Assembly: GCA_900465915.1 (NCBI GenBank)
Contig: UBKJ01000014.1
Location: 62,001-126,000, forward strand
DNA: 64,000 nucleotides
Direction: 5' to 3'
Source: Hyphomicrobiales bacterium
Lineage (GTDB): Bacteria > Pseudomonadota > Alphaproteobacteria > Rhizobiales > Rhizobiaceae
Part shown: one piece after another, positions 1-9,242 of the stretch
How the letters are laid out: every line of letters begins with the position of its first letter
Numbering within the stretch: position 1 is the first letter of the stretch
Translations under genes and position numbers: made by a program
The notes under the pieces: generated by a model
Seen by the model: the letters and a program-made list of their open reading frames with translations, nothing else
Databases searched by the model: none
What the model was told of the DNA's origin: nothing

Positions 1-996
1 GTTCGCGAGGGTGAAAGGGTCGCCAAAGGGCAAAAATTGCTTTCCCTCAGCCTTTCATCCGTGCTCGGCGATGAAAATTCCGGGGCGGCGCTTGCCCGCC
101 AATTAGCTCTGCAAATTGCAGCGACCCAGGCCACGACCGACGCGCAAATCCAGAAACTCCAGGCGGAAGCCGCTCAGCTCGCCGGCCAGAGGGAGATACT
201 GGAACGGGAAGCCGAGCAACTTGCGCAGCAATTGAAAACTTTGCTCGACCAGAACGTGATCCTCGAGCGCCGGGCTGAGCGCATCGACGCGCTGTCCCGC
301 CGCGGCGTAACCAACAAGCAGGACGCTGAAACTGCCGAACTCGCGCTTCTCGCGTCACGGAAGGACGCCGCGCTGGCTCAGGCGAGCATCCTTGATCATC
401 AAAGGCAACTCGCCGATCTCAAGGCGCGTCTCGCCGCCATACCGATCGATATCAAAACCGCGCAGGCGCAAAATCAGGTCAATCTGGCCCTCCTGGAGCA
501 GAAGCGAACGGAAGTCGCCCTGCAGAACAGCTACGGCGTGAGCTCGAGCGTCAATGGGCGTGTGGTGGCCCTGCCGGTCTTCGCGGGCCAGGACGTCGCA
601 GCCGGCAAGGTCGTGGCGGTTCTGATACCCGAAAACAGCACGTTAGGCGTCGAGTTGTATGTGCCGTCCCGCGCGGCGGGCTTCATCCGCAAGGGGCAGG
701 ATGTCCGGCTCAAATATCAGGCTTTTCCCTATCAGAAATTCGGCACGGCCAAAGGCGTCGTTCGCGAGGTTTCAGCGACGCTCTTAAGTCCGGGCGACGT
801 TCAGATGCCGGAGGAGCAACTGCGGGAGCCGGTTTTCCGCGTCAAGGTGGCGCTGGAGAAGGACAGCGTCGACGCCTACGGAAAGCGCATCCCGATCCAG
901 CCGGGAATGCTGCTCGAGGCCGATATCGTTTTCGATCGTCGGAGCCTTCTGGAATGGCTTCTCGACCCGATCTATGCCGTGAGCCGCTCGGGATGA
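1..996 (+). CDS. HlyD/CvaA-type periplasmic adaptor of a peptide exporter, 5' truncated by window edge
   Basis: The frame is open from base 1, so the start and the N-terminal membrane anchor lie outside the window. The visible part begins in a lipoyl/barrel-sandwich half motif (VREGERVAKGQKLLSL). A long Ala/Gln/Glu-rich coiled coil follows over roughly residues 25-155, then the second lipoyl half (SSSVNGRVVALPVFAGQDVAAGK) and a beta-barrel domain (LGVELYVPSRAAGFIRKGQ). This order is typical of membrane-fusion proteins that bridge an inner-membrane ABC exporter to an outer-membrane TolC-like channel. The stop lies 7 bases before the C39 ABC transporter gene, so the two are surely one operon. 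The arrangement matches CvaA/CvaB or RaxA/RaxB systems that export small peptides. No TolC homologue is visible. Confidence 0.9.
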   Translation, partial: VREGERVAKGQKLLSLSLSSVLGDENSGAALARQLALQIAATQATTDAQIQKLQAEAAQLAGQREILEREAEQLAQQLKTLLDQNVILERRAERIDALSRRGVTNKQDAETAELALLASRKDAALAQASILDHQRQLADLKARLAAIPIDIKTAQAQNQVNLALLEQKRTEVALQNSYGVSSSVNGRVVALPVFAGQDVAAGKVVAVLIPENSTLGVELYVPSRAAGFIRKGQDVRLKYQAFPYQKFGTAKGVVREVSATLLSPGDVQMPEEQLREPVFRVKVALEKDSVDAYGKRIPIQPGMLLEADIVFDRRSLLEWLLDPIYAVSRSG

Positions 997-1003
997 AAAA
1001 ATC

Positions 1004-3115
1004 ATGAACTCTTATCTGGCATGGCTTACGAACGGCAAGCGCTTGCCCGTCATCGTGGCTGCGGAGGCCGCCGAATGCGGTCTCGCCTGTCTGGCGATGA
1101 TCGGAGATTATCACGGCCATGAGGTCGATCTGAACGGGCTCAGGCAGCGCTTTCCCATATCGATCGGCGGCGTGACGCTCAAAAGCCTGATGGATATTGC
1201 GCGAAGTCTGTCGCTTGCTCCGCGCGCCTTGCGGGTCGGACGCGATGCAATCGGAAAGCTCGCATTGCCGGCGATCCTGCACTGGGACCTCAACCATTTT
1301 GTCGTCCTGAAGAGCGTCGGCAAGACAGGCGTGGTCATCCACGATCCCGCGCTCGGCGCCCGTTCGCTCGAATTGTCCGAATTCTCGCAGCATTACACCG
1401 GGGTCGCCGTCGAGCTTACGCCGGGACAGAGCTTCAACCCAATCGTTGCGAAACGCCCGGTCCAGCTATCCGGCCTGTGGTCGAAGCTGACGGGGTTATG
1501 GCCCTCGATTTTTCAGATTCTCGCGCTGTCGGCTGCTTATCAGGTGGCGACGTTCGCGCTGCCGTTTCATATGCAGCTTGTCGTAGACGAGGCCATCGGA
1601 CGCAGCGATTACAACCTTCTGACGATTCTTGCGCTCGGCTTCGGCGCATTGACCCTGCTCCATTGCGGCCTGGAGGCGCTGCGATCATGGATTCTGCGGG
1701 TGACGGGCTCCATGATGCTCTATCAGGTGGCCGGCAACATCGTCAGGCACCTCATACGGCTGCCGCTTTCCTATTTCGAGAAGCGCCATGTCGGCGACAT
1801 CATGTCCCGGATCGAGTCGACCAGCTCGGTTCAGGACGCAATAACCCGGGGCATGGCGGCGGCGCTGGTCGACGGGGTTATGTCCATCATTCTGGCATGG
1901 ATATTGTTCGTCTATTCTCCTCTGCTGGCCGGGATCGTCATAGGATCCCTGGCGTTGACCGTCTGCGTTTCGCTGTTTTTTTATCCAATGATGCGCGCTC
2001 AGGTCGAAAGGCGCGCGCTGGCGTCGGCGCGGGAACAATCTTACCTGATGGAAACGATGCGCGCCTCCGCGACGATCAAGCTGATGGGGGCGGAGAGCCT
2101 TCGGGAAAGCGGCTGGTTGAATCGGTACGCCGCGGTCACGAACGCCGCGATCGGCGCCGCCAAGACCGAGGTCATGCTGAAGTTCGTCCAGACCGCAATC
2201 ATCGGCCTGCAGACGGTGCTCATCATCTATATGGGCGCGCGACAGGTTCTCGAAGGAGACGGATTTTCGGTTGGAATGCTGGTGGCCTTCATGTCCTTTC
2301 GCCAGACGTTCAGCGATCGAACCATGTCGCTGATCACCGAAGCGATCCAGTTCCGCCTCCTCGGTTTCCATCTCGGCAGAATCGCCGATATCGTCACGTC
2401 CGAGGTCGATCCGAGCGTCGGTGTCGAGCCTGCCCTCCAGCACGCGGTCAAAGGCGGGTTGGAGATGTCCGACATTCGTTTCAGCTACGGCGTGGGCGAC
2501 GCCGTTGTGCTGGACGGCCTCAATCTGAAGATCGAGCCGGGCGAATTCGTCGCCATCACCGGGCCTTCGGGAAGCGGCAAGAGCACCTTGTTCAAGCTGA
2601 TGACAGGGCTGCATTTCCCGACAGGCGGCCAGGTGATGCTGGATGGCCGCGCAGCGACGCCCGACATGTGGAAGGCATGGCGCGGTCAGATGGGCATCGT
2701 TGCGCAGGACGGCCAGTTGATCTCGGGCAGCATCGCCGACAACATCGCGTTCTTCGACCATGATCTCGATATGGCCGCCATATGCGAAGCCGCGATGGCC
2801 GCCGGCATCCATGACGAGATCATGCACATGCCGATGCAATATCTGTCGTTGGTCGGCGAGATGGGGGCGGCGCTCTCCGGCGGCCAGAAACAACGCATCC
2901 TGCTCGCCCGCGCCCTCTACCGTCGTCCGAAAGTGCTGCTGCTCGACGAGGGAACCGCCAATCTGGACGAAGCCAGCGAGATGCGGATCGCCGATCTTGT
3001 GGAAAGCCTCGACATCACCCGCGTGGTGATCGCGCACCGGCCGGCCCTGATCCGCAAGGCGCAGCGAGTAATCCGGATAGAGGGTGGAAAGGCGAGGGAT
3101 GTTCAGTATGCTTGA
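1004..3115 (+). CDS. Peptidase-containing ABC transporter (C39 peptidase, CvaB/RaxB type)
   Basis: A 703-aa protein. It has an N-terminal C39 peptidase domain (residues about 12-135), a six-helix transmembrane domain (about 165-450) and a nucleotide-binding domain with Walker A (GPSGSGKST), signature (LSGGQKQR) and Walker B (VLLLDEGTANLD). Such transporters cut a double-glycine leader and export the mature peptide. The catalytic Cys25 (AAECGLACLAM), His98 (NHFVVL) and Asp114 (HDPALG) are present. The Gln normally six residues before the Cys, which forms the oxyanion hole, is Ala19 here. The start follows the adaptor stop by 7 bases with only a weak ribosome site, suggesting translational coupling. 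No classical bacteriocin precursor lies next to it; the 55-aa peptide encoded at 9239-9406 contains a Gly-Gly and is a speculative substrate. Confidence 0.95.
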   Translation: MNSYLAWLTNGKRLPVIVAAEAAECGLACLAMIGDYHGHEVDLNGLRQRFPISIGGVTLKSLMDIARSLSLAPRALRVGRDAIGKLALPAILHWDLNHFVVLKSVGKTGVVIHDPALGARSLELSEFSQHYTGVAVELTPGQSFNPIVAKRPVQLSGLWSKLTGLWPSIFQILALSAAYQVATFALPFHMQLVVDEAIGRSDYNLLTILALGFGALTLLHCGLEALRSWILRVTGSMMLYQVAGNIVRHLIRLPLSYFEKRHVGDIMSRIESTSSVQDAITRGMAAALVDGVMSIILAWILFVYSPLLAGIVIGSLALTVCVSLFFYPMMRAQVERRALASAREQSYLMETMRASATIKLMGAESLRESGWLNRYAAVTNAAIGAAKTEVMLKFVQTAIIGLQTVLIIYMGARQVLEGDGFSVGMLVAFMSFRQTFSDRTMSLITEAIQFRLLGFHLGRIADIVTSEVDPSVGVEPALQHAVKGGLEMSDIRFSYGVGDAVVLDGLNLKIEPGEFVAITGPSGSGKSTLFKLMTGLHFPTGGQVMLDGRAATPDMWKAWRGQMGIVAQDGQLISGSIADNIAFFDHDLDMAAICEAAMAAGIHDEIMHMPMQYLSLVGEMGAALSGGQKQRILLARALYRRPKVLLLDEGTANLDEASEMRIADLVESLDITRVVIAHRPALIRKAQRVIRIEGGKARDVQYA

Positions 3116-3444
3116 AGCCGCATTCAGAGTTGCAGGTTCGACCATGCGGGGTGAAGCATAGCACATGAACTCAGAAATTTTCGCAGTTGAGAACGTTGAA
3201 GACGTTGAGCTGGTTCAGGCGTGGTAGGCGGCAATGTTCTCGGTGCTGTAATATATAACCAAAAAAGATAATATATTCCGATGCAGGACTTTGGTTACTG
3301 ATGATGAACGCCATGGCATGCGTTTCTGCTGAACAAGAAATGTGTATCGCAATCAATTGTGGGCATGTACCTGGTTTCGAGACCAGCTCTATCGAGCTAT
3401 ATTTGACCAAAACGGTTCATCATGAACGCAGGGAGATGCCGCGC
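3116..3444. promoter_or_regulatory. Non-coding region with phased GTTGA repeats and an AT-rich inverted repeat upstream of the response regulator
   Basis: No convincing gene is seen here. Three copies of GTTGA start at 3186, 3195 and 3204, an exact 9-base period. At about 3250-3277 an AT-rich stretch carries AATATAT and ATATATT arms around an A-rich centre and contains -10-like TAATAT strings. This is a plausible promoter or operator for the response-regulator gene. Neither element matches a binding site I recognise. The region just before the gene contains AGGGAG at 3430-3435. Confidence 0.3.
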
Positions 3445-4068
3445 GTGCCCTCTGAAACCATTATTGTAGCGGATGATCATCCCATGTTCCGGGATGGTCT
3501 GTGCGCTCTCGTTCAACAACTCGTCCCGAACGCCGAAATCCTTCCCGCCGATACTTTCGATCGCGCCTTGTCGCTTGCCCGCAGCCTGCCGGTCCCGCCG
3601 AGCATGCTGGTTCTTGATCTCCACTTCGCACGCCGCAATATCAAGTTCGAGTTGCCCGCATTGCGTCGCGAGTTCAATCGTTCAGCCATTGTGATCGTAA
3701 CGATGGCGGAAGACATGGCCACCATCGACGCCGTCATGACCTATGGCGTCAACGCCTATATCAGCAAGGCCGTCTCGCCGGCGGATATGATCATGTCTCT
3801 GCGGGCCGTGCGGGAAGGCGAGCAAGTGATCAATGTCCCCCATGTCGAGGCGATCTCCGCCGGCGGCGGTCTCAAGCTAAGCGACCGTCAGTTGGAGGTC
3901 CTGCAACACATCGCCGCCGGGCGGACGAACAAGGAGATTGCGCAGGCTCTCGACATTTCCCCATTTACAGTTCGCATCCATGTCTCCGCGCTTTTTCGCG
4001 CCCTCGGGGTCAACTCTCGCTCCGCCGCTGTGACCAAAGCCGTTTCGGAAAACCTGCTGTCGCCTTAA
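3445..4068 (+). CDS. LuxR/NarL-family response regulator
   Basis: A receiver domain is followed by a LuxR-type helix-turn-helix. Receiver features are the acidic pair ([12 protein letters not shown]), the phospho-acceptor Asp in MLVLDLHF and the conserved Lys in YISKAV. The C-terminal domain shows [23 protein letters not shown] and [20 protein letters not shown], the usual LuxR recognition helix. I chose the GTG start at 3445 because AGGGAG at 3430-3435 gives 9-base spacing. An ATG at 3436 is too close to that site, and a frame-open extension to 3301 has no homologous-looking sequence. The stop overlaps the convergent histidine kinase by four bases, so this is probably its cognate regulator. 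Its position behind the exporter genes makes them candidate targets, but no regulator binding site can be assigned. Confidence 0.9.
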   Translation: MPSETIIVADDHPMFRDGLCALVQQLVPNAEILPADTFDRALSLARSLPVPPSMLVLDLHFARRNIKFELPALRREFNRSAIVIVTMAEDMATIDAVMTYGVNAYISKAVSPADMIMSLRAVREGEQVINVPHVEAISAGGGLKLSDRQLEVLQHIAAGRTNKEIAQALDISPFTVRIHVSALFRALGVNSRSAAVTKAVSENLLSP

Positions 4069-5732
4069 AGCTTTTCCGCCATGTCCAAGGTCTCTGCGGA
4101 AATCACCGAGCGCAGTTCGGTGGGCTGCACCGGTTTGGACAGAATTGGAATCTTCGCGTCATCGAGATCCTCATGCAAGCGTCCGGCGTCATGGCCGCTC
4201 ATGACCACAGCAGGCACGCGCCATCCTAGTTGTCGACGTATAGCGGTAATGCATTCGATTCCGGTCACGCCTCCACCCAGGTCATAATCGGTAACGATCA
4301 AATCGCAGTGTCCGACGGTCTTTGGAATGGCCAACTCGGCTTGAACCCTGCAGCCCCATCGCTCCAGCAAACTGGCGGTGGCCGCCAGAACGGCTGCATC
4401 GTCCTCCACCAAAAGCACCCGGAGGCCCCGAATGCTCGAATACGCCTGCGAGACCGGGAGGTTCGCCCCATGGGCGTTTGACGGCTCGCGCTCGATGAGC
4501 CTTAGTCCATCGATCCGAACCCTGGTTCCCCGACCGACATGGGAATGAAGCGTCACCTGCAGGCCGAGCAGCGTCGCCAAGCGCCGGACGATCGGCAATC
4601 CCAGTCCGACGCCCTCCACGTCACGGTCGCCGCGCTGGCGGATCTGATAGAATTCCTCGAAAATATTGGCTTGATGCGCTTCATCGATACCGGGGCCGCG
4701 GTCATAGACGTCGATGGCTAATGCGTCGCCGCTTCGCCGGCATCCGATGAGAATATCGGAACCGGGCGCATATTTTACGGCGTTATTGACGATGTTCTGC
4801 AGCATGGTCGTCAATAATCCACGGTCGATGCGTACGTAACGGCGGCAAGCCACGCAACGAAGCACGCCGCCGCTTCGCTGCGCCGATTCCGCGTTTTGGC
4901 GTAGCACGTCCTCGAGAATTTCGCCGACGCTCACCACTTCCCATTTCGGCGCGACCTTGCCGCTATCCAGCGTGGACACGTCCAAAAGCGACTTGAACAG
5001 GCGCGATACGCTCTGCAATGATCGGTCGATATTATCGACCATTTGCAATTCCCGGGATTTTAGTCCTGCTTCTCGCAAACAGGCCGTGAAGAGGCTGATG
5101 GCGTGGATCGGTTGTCGGAGGTCATGGCTGGCTTGCGCGAGGAAACGCGACTTTGAAAGATTGGCTTCCTGCGCCGCCTTGTAGGCGCGTTGGAGGCGAT
5201 CTTGCAGTATATAAACATAGCCCGGCACCACGAGCGTGGTCGCCACCATCGCCGCCACCAGATGCGGCTGACCGTGCAGGTAATCGTTCATTACGGCGCC
5301 GATCGCGATCGCCAGCAGAGCGAGCGCCGTCGATCCGACCAGATAAGAGGTGCCGAATCGCAGGCCGTTGCCGACGGTGACCCATATCAAGATCGCAAAG
5401 AGCGGCATTATGGACGCGCTGCCGACGCTGAAGGTTAGCGTCATTGCGGTGTAGTCCATCCCCATGGTTAGAATCCGGCGCAAAGGTTTGTCGCCGGGCT
5501 GACGGCCGATCCAGTATATCAGTCCAAGCGAATACGGAACGTAGAAGGTATAGAGCGCCAGCAGAACATACATGGCCAGTTTCGGCATAAGGCCGAAGAT
5601 CGCCATGGGAACGACATAGAGAGCGATTGCGAGGATCACTATAACGCGCACGACCGCCTGCGCGTGTTCGGTATCGAATTCCGTGCTGTTTTGACGGAAG
5701 TACCGCAACCATAGATTCTTCATTCTCTTCAT
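4065..5732 (-). CDS. Hybrid sensor histidine kinase with C-terminal receiver
   Basis: About 555 aa. The N-terminal half has six or so hydrophobic segments (about residues 25-175) and no obvious periplasmic sensor domain, like RpfC-type membrane input modules. A short coiled coil follows, then an H-box ([13 protein letters not shown], His near 203), N-box ([11 protein letters not shown]), G1 (DRGPGI), F-box and G2 (GVGLGLPIV). The C terminus is a receiver domain with DD near its start, the phospho-acceptor Asp in [10 protein letters not shown] and Lys in ILSKPVQ. It is expected to pass phosphate to the convergent LuxR-type regulator. The start is uncertain: GTG at 5753, ATG at 5732 and ATG at 5723 are all in frame and none has a strong ribosome site. 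I used 5732. Confidence 0.9.
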   Translation of the reverse strand: MKRMKNLWLRYFRQNSTEFDTEHAQAVVRVIVILAIALYVVPMAIFGLMPKLAMYVLLALYTFYVPYSLGLIYWIGRQPGDKPLRRILTMGMDYTAMTLTFSVGSASIMPLFAILIWVTVGNGLRFGTSYLVGSTALALLAIAIGAVMNDYLHGQPHLVAAMVATTLVVPGYVYILQDRLQRAYKAAQEANLSKSRFLAQASHDLRQPIHAISLFTACLREAGLKSRELQMVDNIDRSLQSVSRLFKSLLDVSTLDSGKVAPKWEVVSVGEILEDVLRQNAESAQRSGGVLRCVACRRYVRIDRGLLTTMLQNIVNNAVKYAPGSDILIGCRRSGDALAIDVYDRGPGIDEAHQANIFEEFYQIRQRGDRDVEGVGLGLPIVRRLATLLGLQVTLHSHVGRGTRVRIDGLRLIEREPSNAHGANLPVSQAYSSIRGLRVLLVEDDAAVLAATASLLERWGCRVQAELAIPKTVGHCDLIVTDYDLGGGVTGIECITAIRRQLGWRVPAVVMSGHDAGRLHEDLDDAKIPILSKPVQPTELRSVISAETLDMAEKL

Positions 5733-6208
5733 AGGGCTCTGTAGACTGTTCACGCCATTCGTCTGGTGGATTTATAGAAAATCTACATGAGCATGTGGCT
5801 TGGCCGGATTGCAAGAGGCGGGCGATACTCACGCCGCCGCCATTCTTTCGATGGGGAGACAAATCAGTCGGCTCGATTTGCGAACGAACCGAACCTATCG
5901 GAAGCGATGCCCGACCCGGATCGGGACGGGCGGAAAAGGCCTGCAACGGCGACTTTATTGGTATCGCCGGCCCGGCAAGGTTATGATTTCGCTACATAGA
6001 GCGCAACAACGAGAGTTGAGGCAAAACTGCCGAACGGTTCTGCTATCTGATCAGACCATAATCTTCCTATTGCCGGCGAACCATTACACAGATCGACCTT
6101 AGCGTACGATTTGGCGCTGCTCTTATTCCGCTCTTCGGTTCAGGCGGCTCTATTGTATCGGACGGAAGAGTTTTATAAATCGAAGGACCCAGTGAAGATC
6201 GATGGACG
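5733..6208. other. Intergenic region between the divergent kinase and glycosyltransferase genes
   Basis: About 475 bases with only short overlapping open frames that lack homology-like content. It must hold the promoters of the leftward kinase gene and the rightward glycosyltransferase gene. I could not pick out a convincing -35/-10 pair or operator. No repeat or RNA gene was recognised. Confidence 0.4.
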
Positions 6209-6979
6209 ATGCAGATGCTCCAAAGCCTTCCCAACGTCCTCGTGCTTACGCCGGTCAAGGACGGAGTTCCGCATCTCGACGCGCATCTTTCGGCGCTTGG
6301 GCGTCTCGACTGGCCGCGACAGAAGCTTGCGCTTGGCTATCTGGCGGGCGATAGCATCGACGGCACTTTTGAGCGCCTCGGCGAGTTGCGGCCTCGGTTC
6401 GAAGAGCGCGCCGCGCGGGTGACGATCGTCAAGCGGGATTTCGGCTTCCGGATTCCTGCCGGGCTGCCGCGCTGGACGCCGGCCTTCCAGCTCGCGCGCA
6501 GGGCGGTCCTGGCCCGCGCCCGCAACCATCTGCTGTTCGCGGCGCTGGCCGATGAGGAATGGGTGTTGTGGCTCGATGTCGATATTATCGATTTCCCGCC
6601 CGATATACTGCATCGCCTGCTCGCCACGGGCTGCGATATCGTGCAGCCGAACTGCGTGCTTGAACCGGGCGGCGAGACCTTCGACCGCAACGCCTGGAGC
6701 GACGGCGGCAGGAAGACGCTGCACGATTTCGCCGGGCGGCCGCTGGTGCGCCTTGACTCAGTCGGCGGCGCGATGCTGCTCGTGCGCGCCGACCTGCACC
6801 GCGACGGTCTGGTGTTCCCTTCCTTCAAATACGGCTTGCGCAACGCCGCGCTGCGCGATCCGCACCCGCTGTGGGGATTGGGTGAGATCGAGACCGAAGG
6901 GCTCGCCATGATGGCCCGCGACATGGGCGTCCAATGCTGGGGCGTTCCCGACCTCGAGGTCTTCCATGCCCGTTCCTGA
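6209..6979 (+). CDS. Anp1-like GT-A glycosyltransferase
   Basis: A 256-aa protein with a single GT-A fold. Recognisable landmarks are NVLVLTPVKDGVPHL at the nucleotide-binding start, YLAGDSIDGTF, the DFGF segment, ARARNHLLFAAL and the metal-binding DxD in EEWVLWLDVDIIDFPPDI, followed by the IVQPNCV strand. This run of motifs matches the Anp1 / mannan polymerase family (Pfam Anp1), which transfers hexoses such as mannose. There is no signal peptide or membrane segment, so it is cytoplasmic or peripheral. The stop overlaps the nucleotidyltransferase gene by 14 bases, showing tight coupling with that gene. The sugar donor and acceptor cannot be read from the sequence. Confidence 0.8.
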   Translation: MQMLQSLPNVLVLTPVKDGVPHLDAHLSALGRLDWPRQKLALGYLAGDSIDGTFERLGELRPRFEERAARVTIVKRDFGFRIPAGLPRWTPAFQLARRAVLARARNHLLFAALADEEWVLWLDVDIIDFPPDILHRLLATGCDIVQPNCVLEPGGETFDRNAWSDGGRKTLHDFAGRPLVRLDSVGGAMLLVRADLHRDGLVFPSFKYGLRNAALRDPHPLWGLGEIETEGLAMMARDMGVQCWGVPDLEVFHARS

Positions 6980-8087
6980 ACCCGCTGCGGACGGCCGACG
7001 TGCGCTCCTGTGCTGCCTTGCGGTGGCGCCGACGGCGGAAGAGACCTTGCGCCTGCGGCTCGACCTTCTGCGCCCGGACATATGGGAGCCGCTGCTGGAG
7101 GCGGCGCAAGCGGCGCGGCTGACGGCGCCTTTGGCCGCCGGCATAGCCGCGCGCGAGCTGGCTCCGCCGAGGCCGCGGCGGCTGGAGGAAGGCGTGATGG
7201 CGCCCGCCGACGTGTTGGCGGCCTTCGCCACGCAGCACGCGGCGCGGCGTGACGCCCAGCGGCGGGCGCTGCTGCATGTCGTGGCGCTGCTCAACGCCGG
7301 CGGTTTCGAGCCCATTCTGCTCAAGGGCGCCCGGGCGCTATGGCTCGGGGTCGAGCCGCAAAGGAGCATGCGCGACTTCGATCTCCTGCTTCCCGGTCCG
7401 GCGGCGGCCGAAGCCAATGACCTGCTCAAGGCGAATGGCTTCGCGCCGCTGCCCGACGCTCCCGAGCGGCCGAACCGGCACCATCTCGACCTGCTGTTCC
7501 GCGACGACATGCCCGGCTGGATCGAGGTCCACCGGCGCGGCGGCAGCCCCTATGCCGAGCCGTTCCTGCCGACCCGCGAGATCGTCGCCGCGAGCCTACC
7601 CCGAGCTTGCGAGGACGCGCGCGCCTTCGTGCTGCCGGATGCGGAGCATTTTTGGCATGGGCTGGCGCATCATCATTTTGGCCATAGCGGCTTCGCCCGC
7701 GGCAATGTCGATCTCAAGGGGCTCTACGAGTTTTGCAGCGCCTATCACCACTTGCCGCAGGATGAGCGCGTGGCGTTGCGGCGTCTCGCAGCCCACGATG
7801 CGACAGGTCTCGCTGCGTTGGACTTGTGGCTGGCGCTCGGGCGCCGTCTCCTAGCTCTACCGCTCGACGCCGAGCCGTCGCCGGATGCCTGTGCGGTGGC
7901 GGCGACGGTCGAAGCGCGGATTTTCGGCGCGAAGGCGACGGTGCGTTATCCGGGGTATCGCGAGACGCTCCGGCTCGCCTGGTCGCCCGACCGTCTCGCC
8001 GAGACGGGCGCAAGCGGCCGGATCGGCAGGCTGCGCGCCCGGATGCGGGCGGCGATGCGTCTCATGCCGAAGATTCGCCGCGGCTGA
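6966..8087 (+). CDS. Nucleotidyltransferase family protein (PF14907-like, HPr-rel-A type)
   Basis: A 373-aa protein. The diagnostic region is near residues 117-142: ILLKGARALWLG followed by RSMRDFDLLLPG. The KG(A) and DxD pattern is shared with the uncharacterised nucleotidyltransferase family found beside PqqD-like and HprK-like proteins. A histidine-rich DLLFRDDMPGWIEVHR segment and HFWHGLAHHHFGHSGF follow, and the C terminus is basic. It overlaps the Anp1-like gene and converges on the GT2-TPR gene. Together with the PqqD-like (10294-10560) and HprK-like (9467-10300) proteins it completes a three-protein set, although here it lies on the opposite strand. Its nucleotide donor and target are unknown. 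Confidence 0.8.
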   Translation: MPVPEPAADGRRALLCCLAVAPTAEETLRLRLDLLRPDIWEPLLEAAQAARLTAPLAAGIAARELAPPRPRRLEEGVMAPADVLAAFATQHAARRDAQRRALLHVVALLNAGGFEPILLKGARALWLGVEPQRSMRDFDLLLPGPAAAEANDLLKANGFAPLPDAPERPNRHHLDLLFRDDMPGWIEVHRRGGSPYAEPFLPTREIVAASLPRACEDARAFVLPDAEHFWHGLAHHHFGHSGFARGNVDLKGLYEFCSAYHHLPQDERVALRRLAAHDATGLAALDLWLALGRRLLALPLDAEPSPDACAVAATVEARIFGAKATVRYPGYRETLRLAWSPDRLAETGASGRIGRLRARMRAAMRLMPKIRRG

Positions 8088-8091
8088 GGCA

Positions 8092-8119
8092 CCGGCCGGC
8101 AGATATTATGGACGGCCGG
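8092..8119. terminator. GC-rich hairpin between convergent genes
   Basis: CCGGCCG at 8092-8098 and CGGCCGG at 8113-8119 form a perfect 7-bp stem around a 14-base loop. It sits in the 18-base gap between the nucleotidyltransferase stop and the end of the leftward GT2-TPR gene. There is no T-tract, so it is only a possible bidirectional terminator or 3' stabiliser. Confidence 0.35.
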
Positions 8120-9242
8120 CGGCGGCGATCGCCTTGAACCGGTAGGCGGTATTGTCAGGGGCGAACGCGCCGGCGCGGCGGAACGCCTCCGCCGCCTCCG
8201 CCCGCCGGCCAAGCCGCAGCAGCGCCGCGCCCTTCAACTCAAAAGCCCATTCGCCGAAGATTCGCTTGTCATAGGCCATGAGCGGGTCGATGAAACTGTC
8301 GGCGTCGATGGCGCATAGGCGGTCGACAAGAGCCAGCGCCATTTCCGCCTCGCCGTTTGCAAGCGCGGTGCGGGCGGCGGCCAGGCGCAGGGCCATGTCG
8401 TCTGGAAGGGCGTCCAGCGCTTCGCGCGCCAGGCTTGCGGCGGCTTCAACATCCGTGTCGGCGTAGAGCCCGATCAGCTCCAGCCAGGCGACGCCGCCGT
8501 CGCGATGCTGCTTGGCGTTGGCGCCGGCCCCGGCCGAAAGGGCGATGGCGCGCCGGCAGGCGTCCTCCGCCTCCCGCCGGCGTCCGGTGGCGGCCAGCGA
8601 CCGCGCGAGGTCCGTCCACAGGAAGGCCCGTCCGGGATCGTCGACGACCGCCGCCTGCAGCAGGGGCAGGTTGCGCGCATGCTTGTGCGAAAGATCGCCC
8701 TCATAGCCGAAATGGTCGATGCCGATCGCCAGGTCCGCCAGCCTGAGGCCATCGCTTCGCGCCACCTTGTCGATGTCGGGATGCACCGTCTCATGGATGC
8801 GGCCGCGGAAACGGATGCGGTCGTCGCGGCGGAAGAGCCGGATTTCGAGATAAGGCGTGTAGGCGACCCGTGGACGAAAACGCACGCGGCCGGCCACCGC
8901 GTCGGGCAGGGCGACGGCGCGGCGCAAGGCCCCCGGTTCCGGCACGACCAAACGTTCGTCGGCGTCGATATAGAGAATCCAGTCGCCCGTGGCGCGGTCG
9001 AGCGCGACATTGCGCGCCGCCGCGAAATCGTCGCGCCACGGATGTTCGACGACCACAGCGCCCATATCGCGCGCAATCTCGCGGCTGCGATCGTAGGAGC
9101 CGGTGTCCACGACGACGATCTCGTCCACCTCCCGCCCGAGCGATGCGAGGCAGCCGGGCAGGAAGCGTTCTTCGTTGCGGACGATCATCGCCGCGCTGAC
9201 GCGAGGCGGAGCGCCCCGAAGCGCGCGATCAGCGCTCGTCAA
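8106..9242 (-). CDS. Family 2 glycosyltransferase with C-terminal TPR-like region
   Basis: About 378 aa. The N-terminal GT2 domain has VSAAMIVRNEERFLPGCL, the EIVVVDTGSYDRSREIA strand-loop and the metal-binding motif in WILYIDADERL. The C-terminal half is a run of Ala-rich helices in TPR spacing (FLWTDLARSLAATGRRREAE, LRLGRRAEAAEAFRRAGAF). This GT2-TPR layout is common among proteins of the SunS/RfaB-like cluster that glycosylate lipids, peptides or O-chains. The TTG start at 9242 overlaps the TGA stop of the small peptide gene as TTGA, implying coupling. An in-frame extension to 9332 would lie inside the peptide gene and looks non-homologous. It is the last gene of the leftward operon. Confidence 0.85.
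   Translation of the reverse strand: MTSADRALRGAPPRVSAAMIVRNEERFLPGCLASLGREVDEIVVVDTGSYDRSREIARDMGAVVVEHPWRDDFAAARNVALDRATGDWILYIDADERLVVPEPGALRRAVALPDAVAGRVRFRPRVAYTPYLEIRLFRRDDRIRFRGRIHETVHPDIDKVARSDGLRLADLAIGIDHFGYEGDLSHKHARNLPLLQAAVVDDPGRAFLWTDLARSLAATGRRREAEDACRRAIALSAGAGANAKQHRDGGVAWLELIGLYADTDVEAAASLAREALDALPDDMALRLAAARTALANGEAEMALALVDRLCAIDADSFIDPLMAYDKRIFGEWAFELKGAALLRLGRRAEAAEAFRRAGAFAPDNTAYRFKAIAAAGRP

Noticed and set aside
1477..2763. 428-codon open frame overlapping the ABC transporter in another plus-strand frame
   Set aside because: The Arg-rich low-complexity translation and full overlap with Walker and membrane motifs in the true frame show it is a shadow.
1685..3166. 493-codon open frame antisense to the C39 ABC transporter
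   Set aside because: It lies entirely opposite conserved transporter motifs; the His/Asp/Arg-rich translation is typical of an antisense shadow.
3301..3444. N-terminal extension of the response regulator to 3301
   Set aside because: The added residues have no receiver-domain similarity and the AGGGAG site supports GTG 3445.
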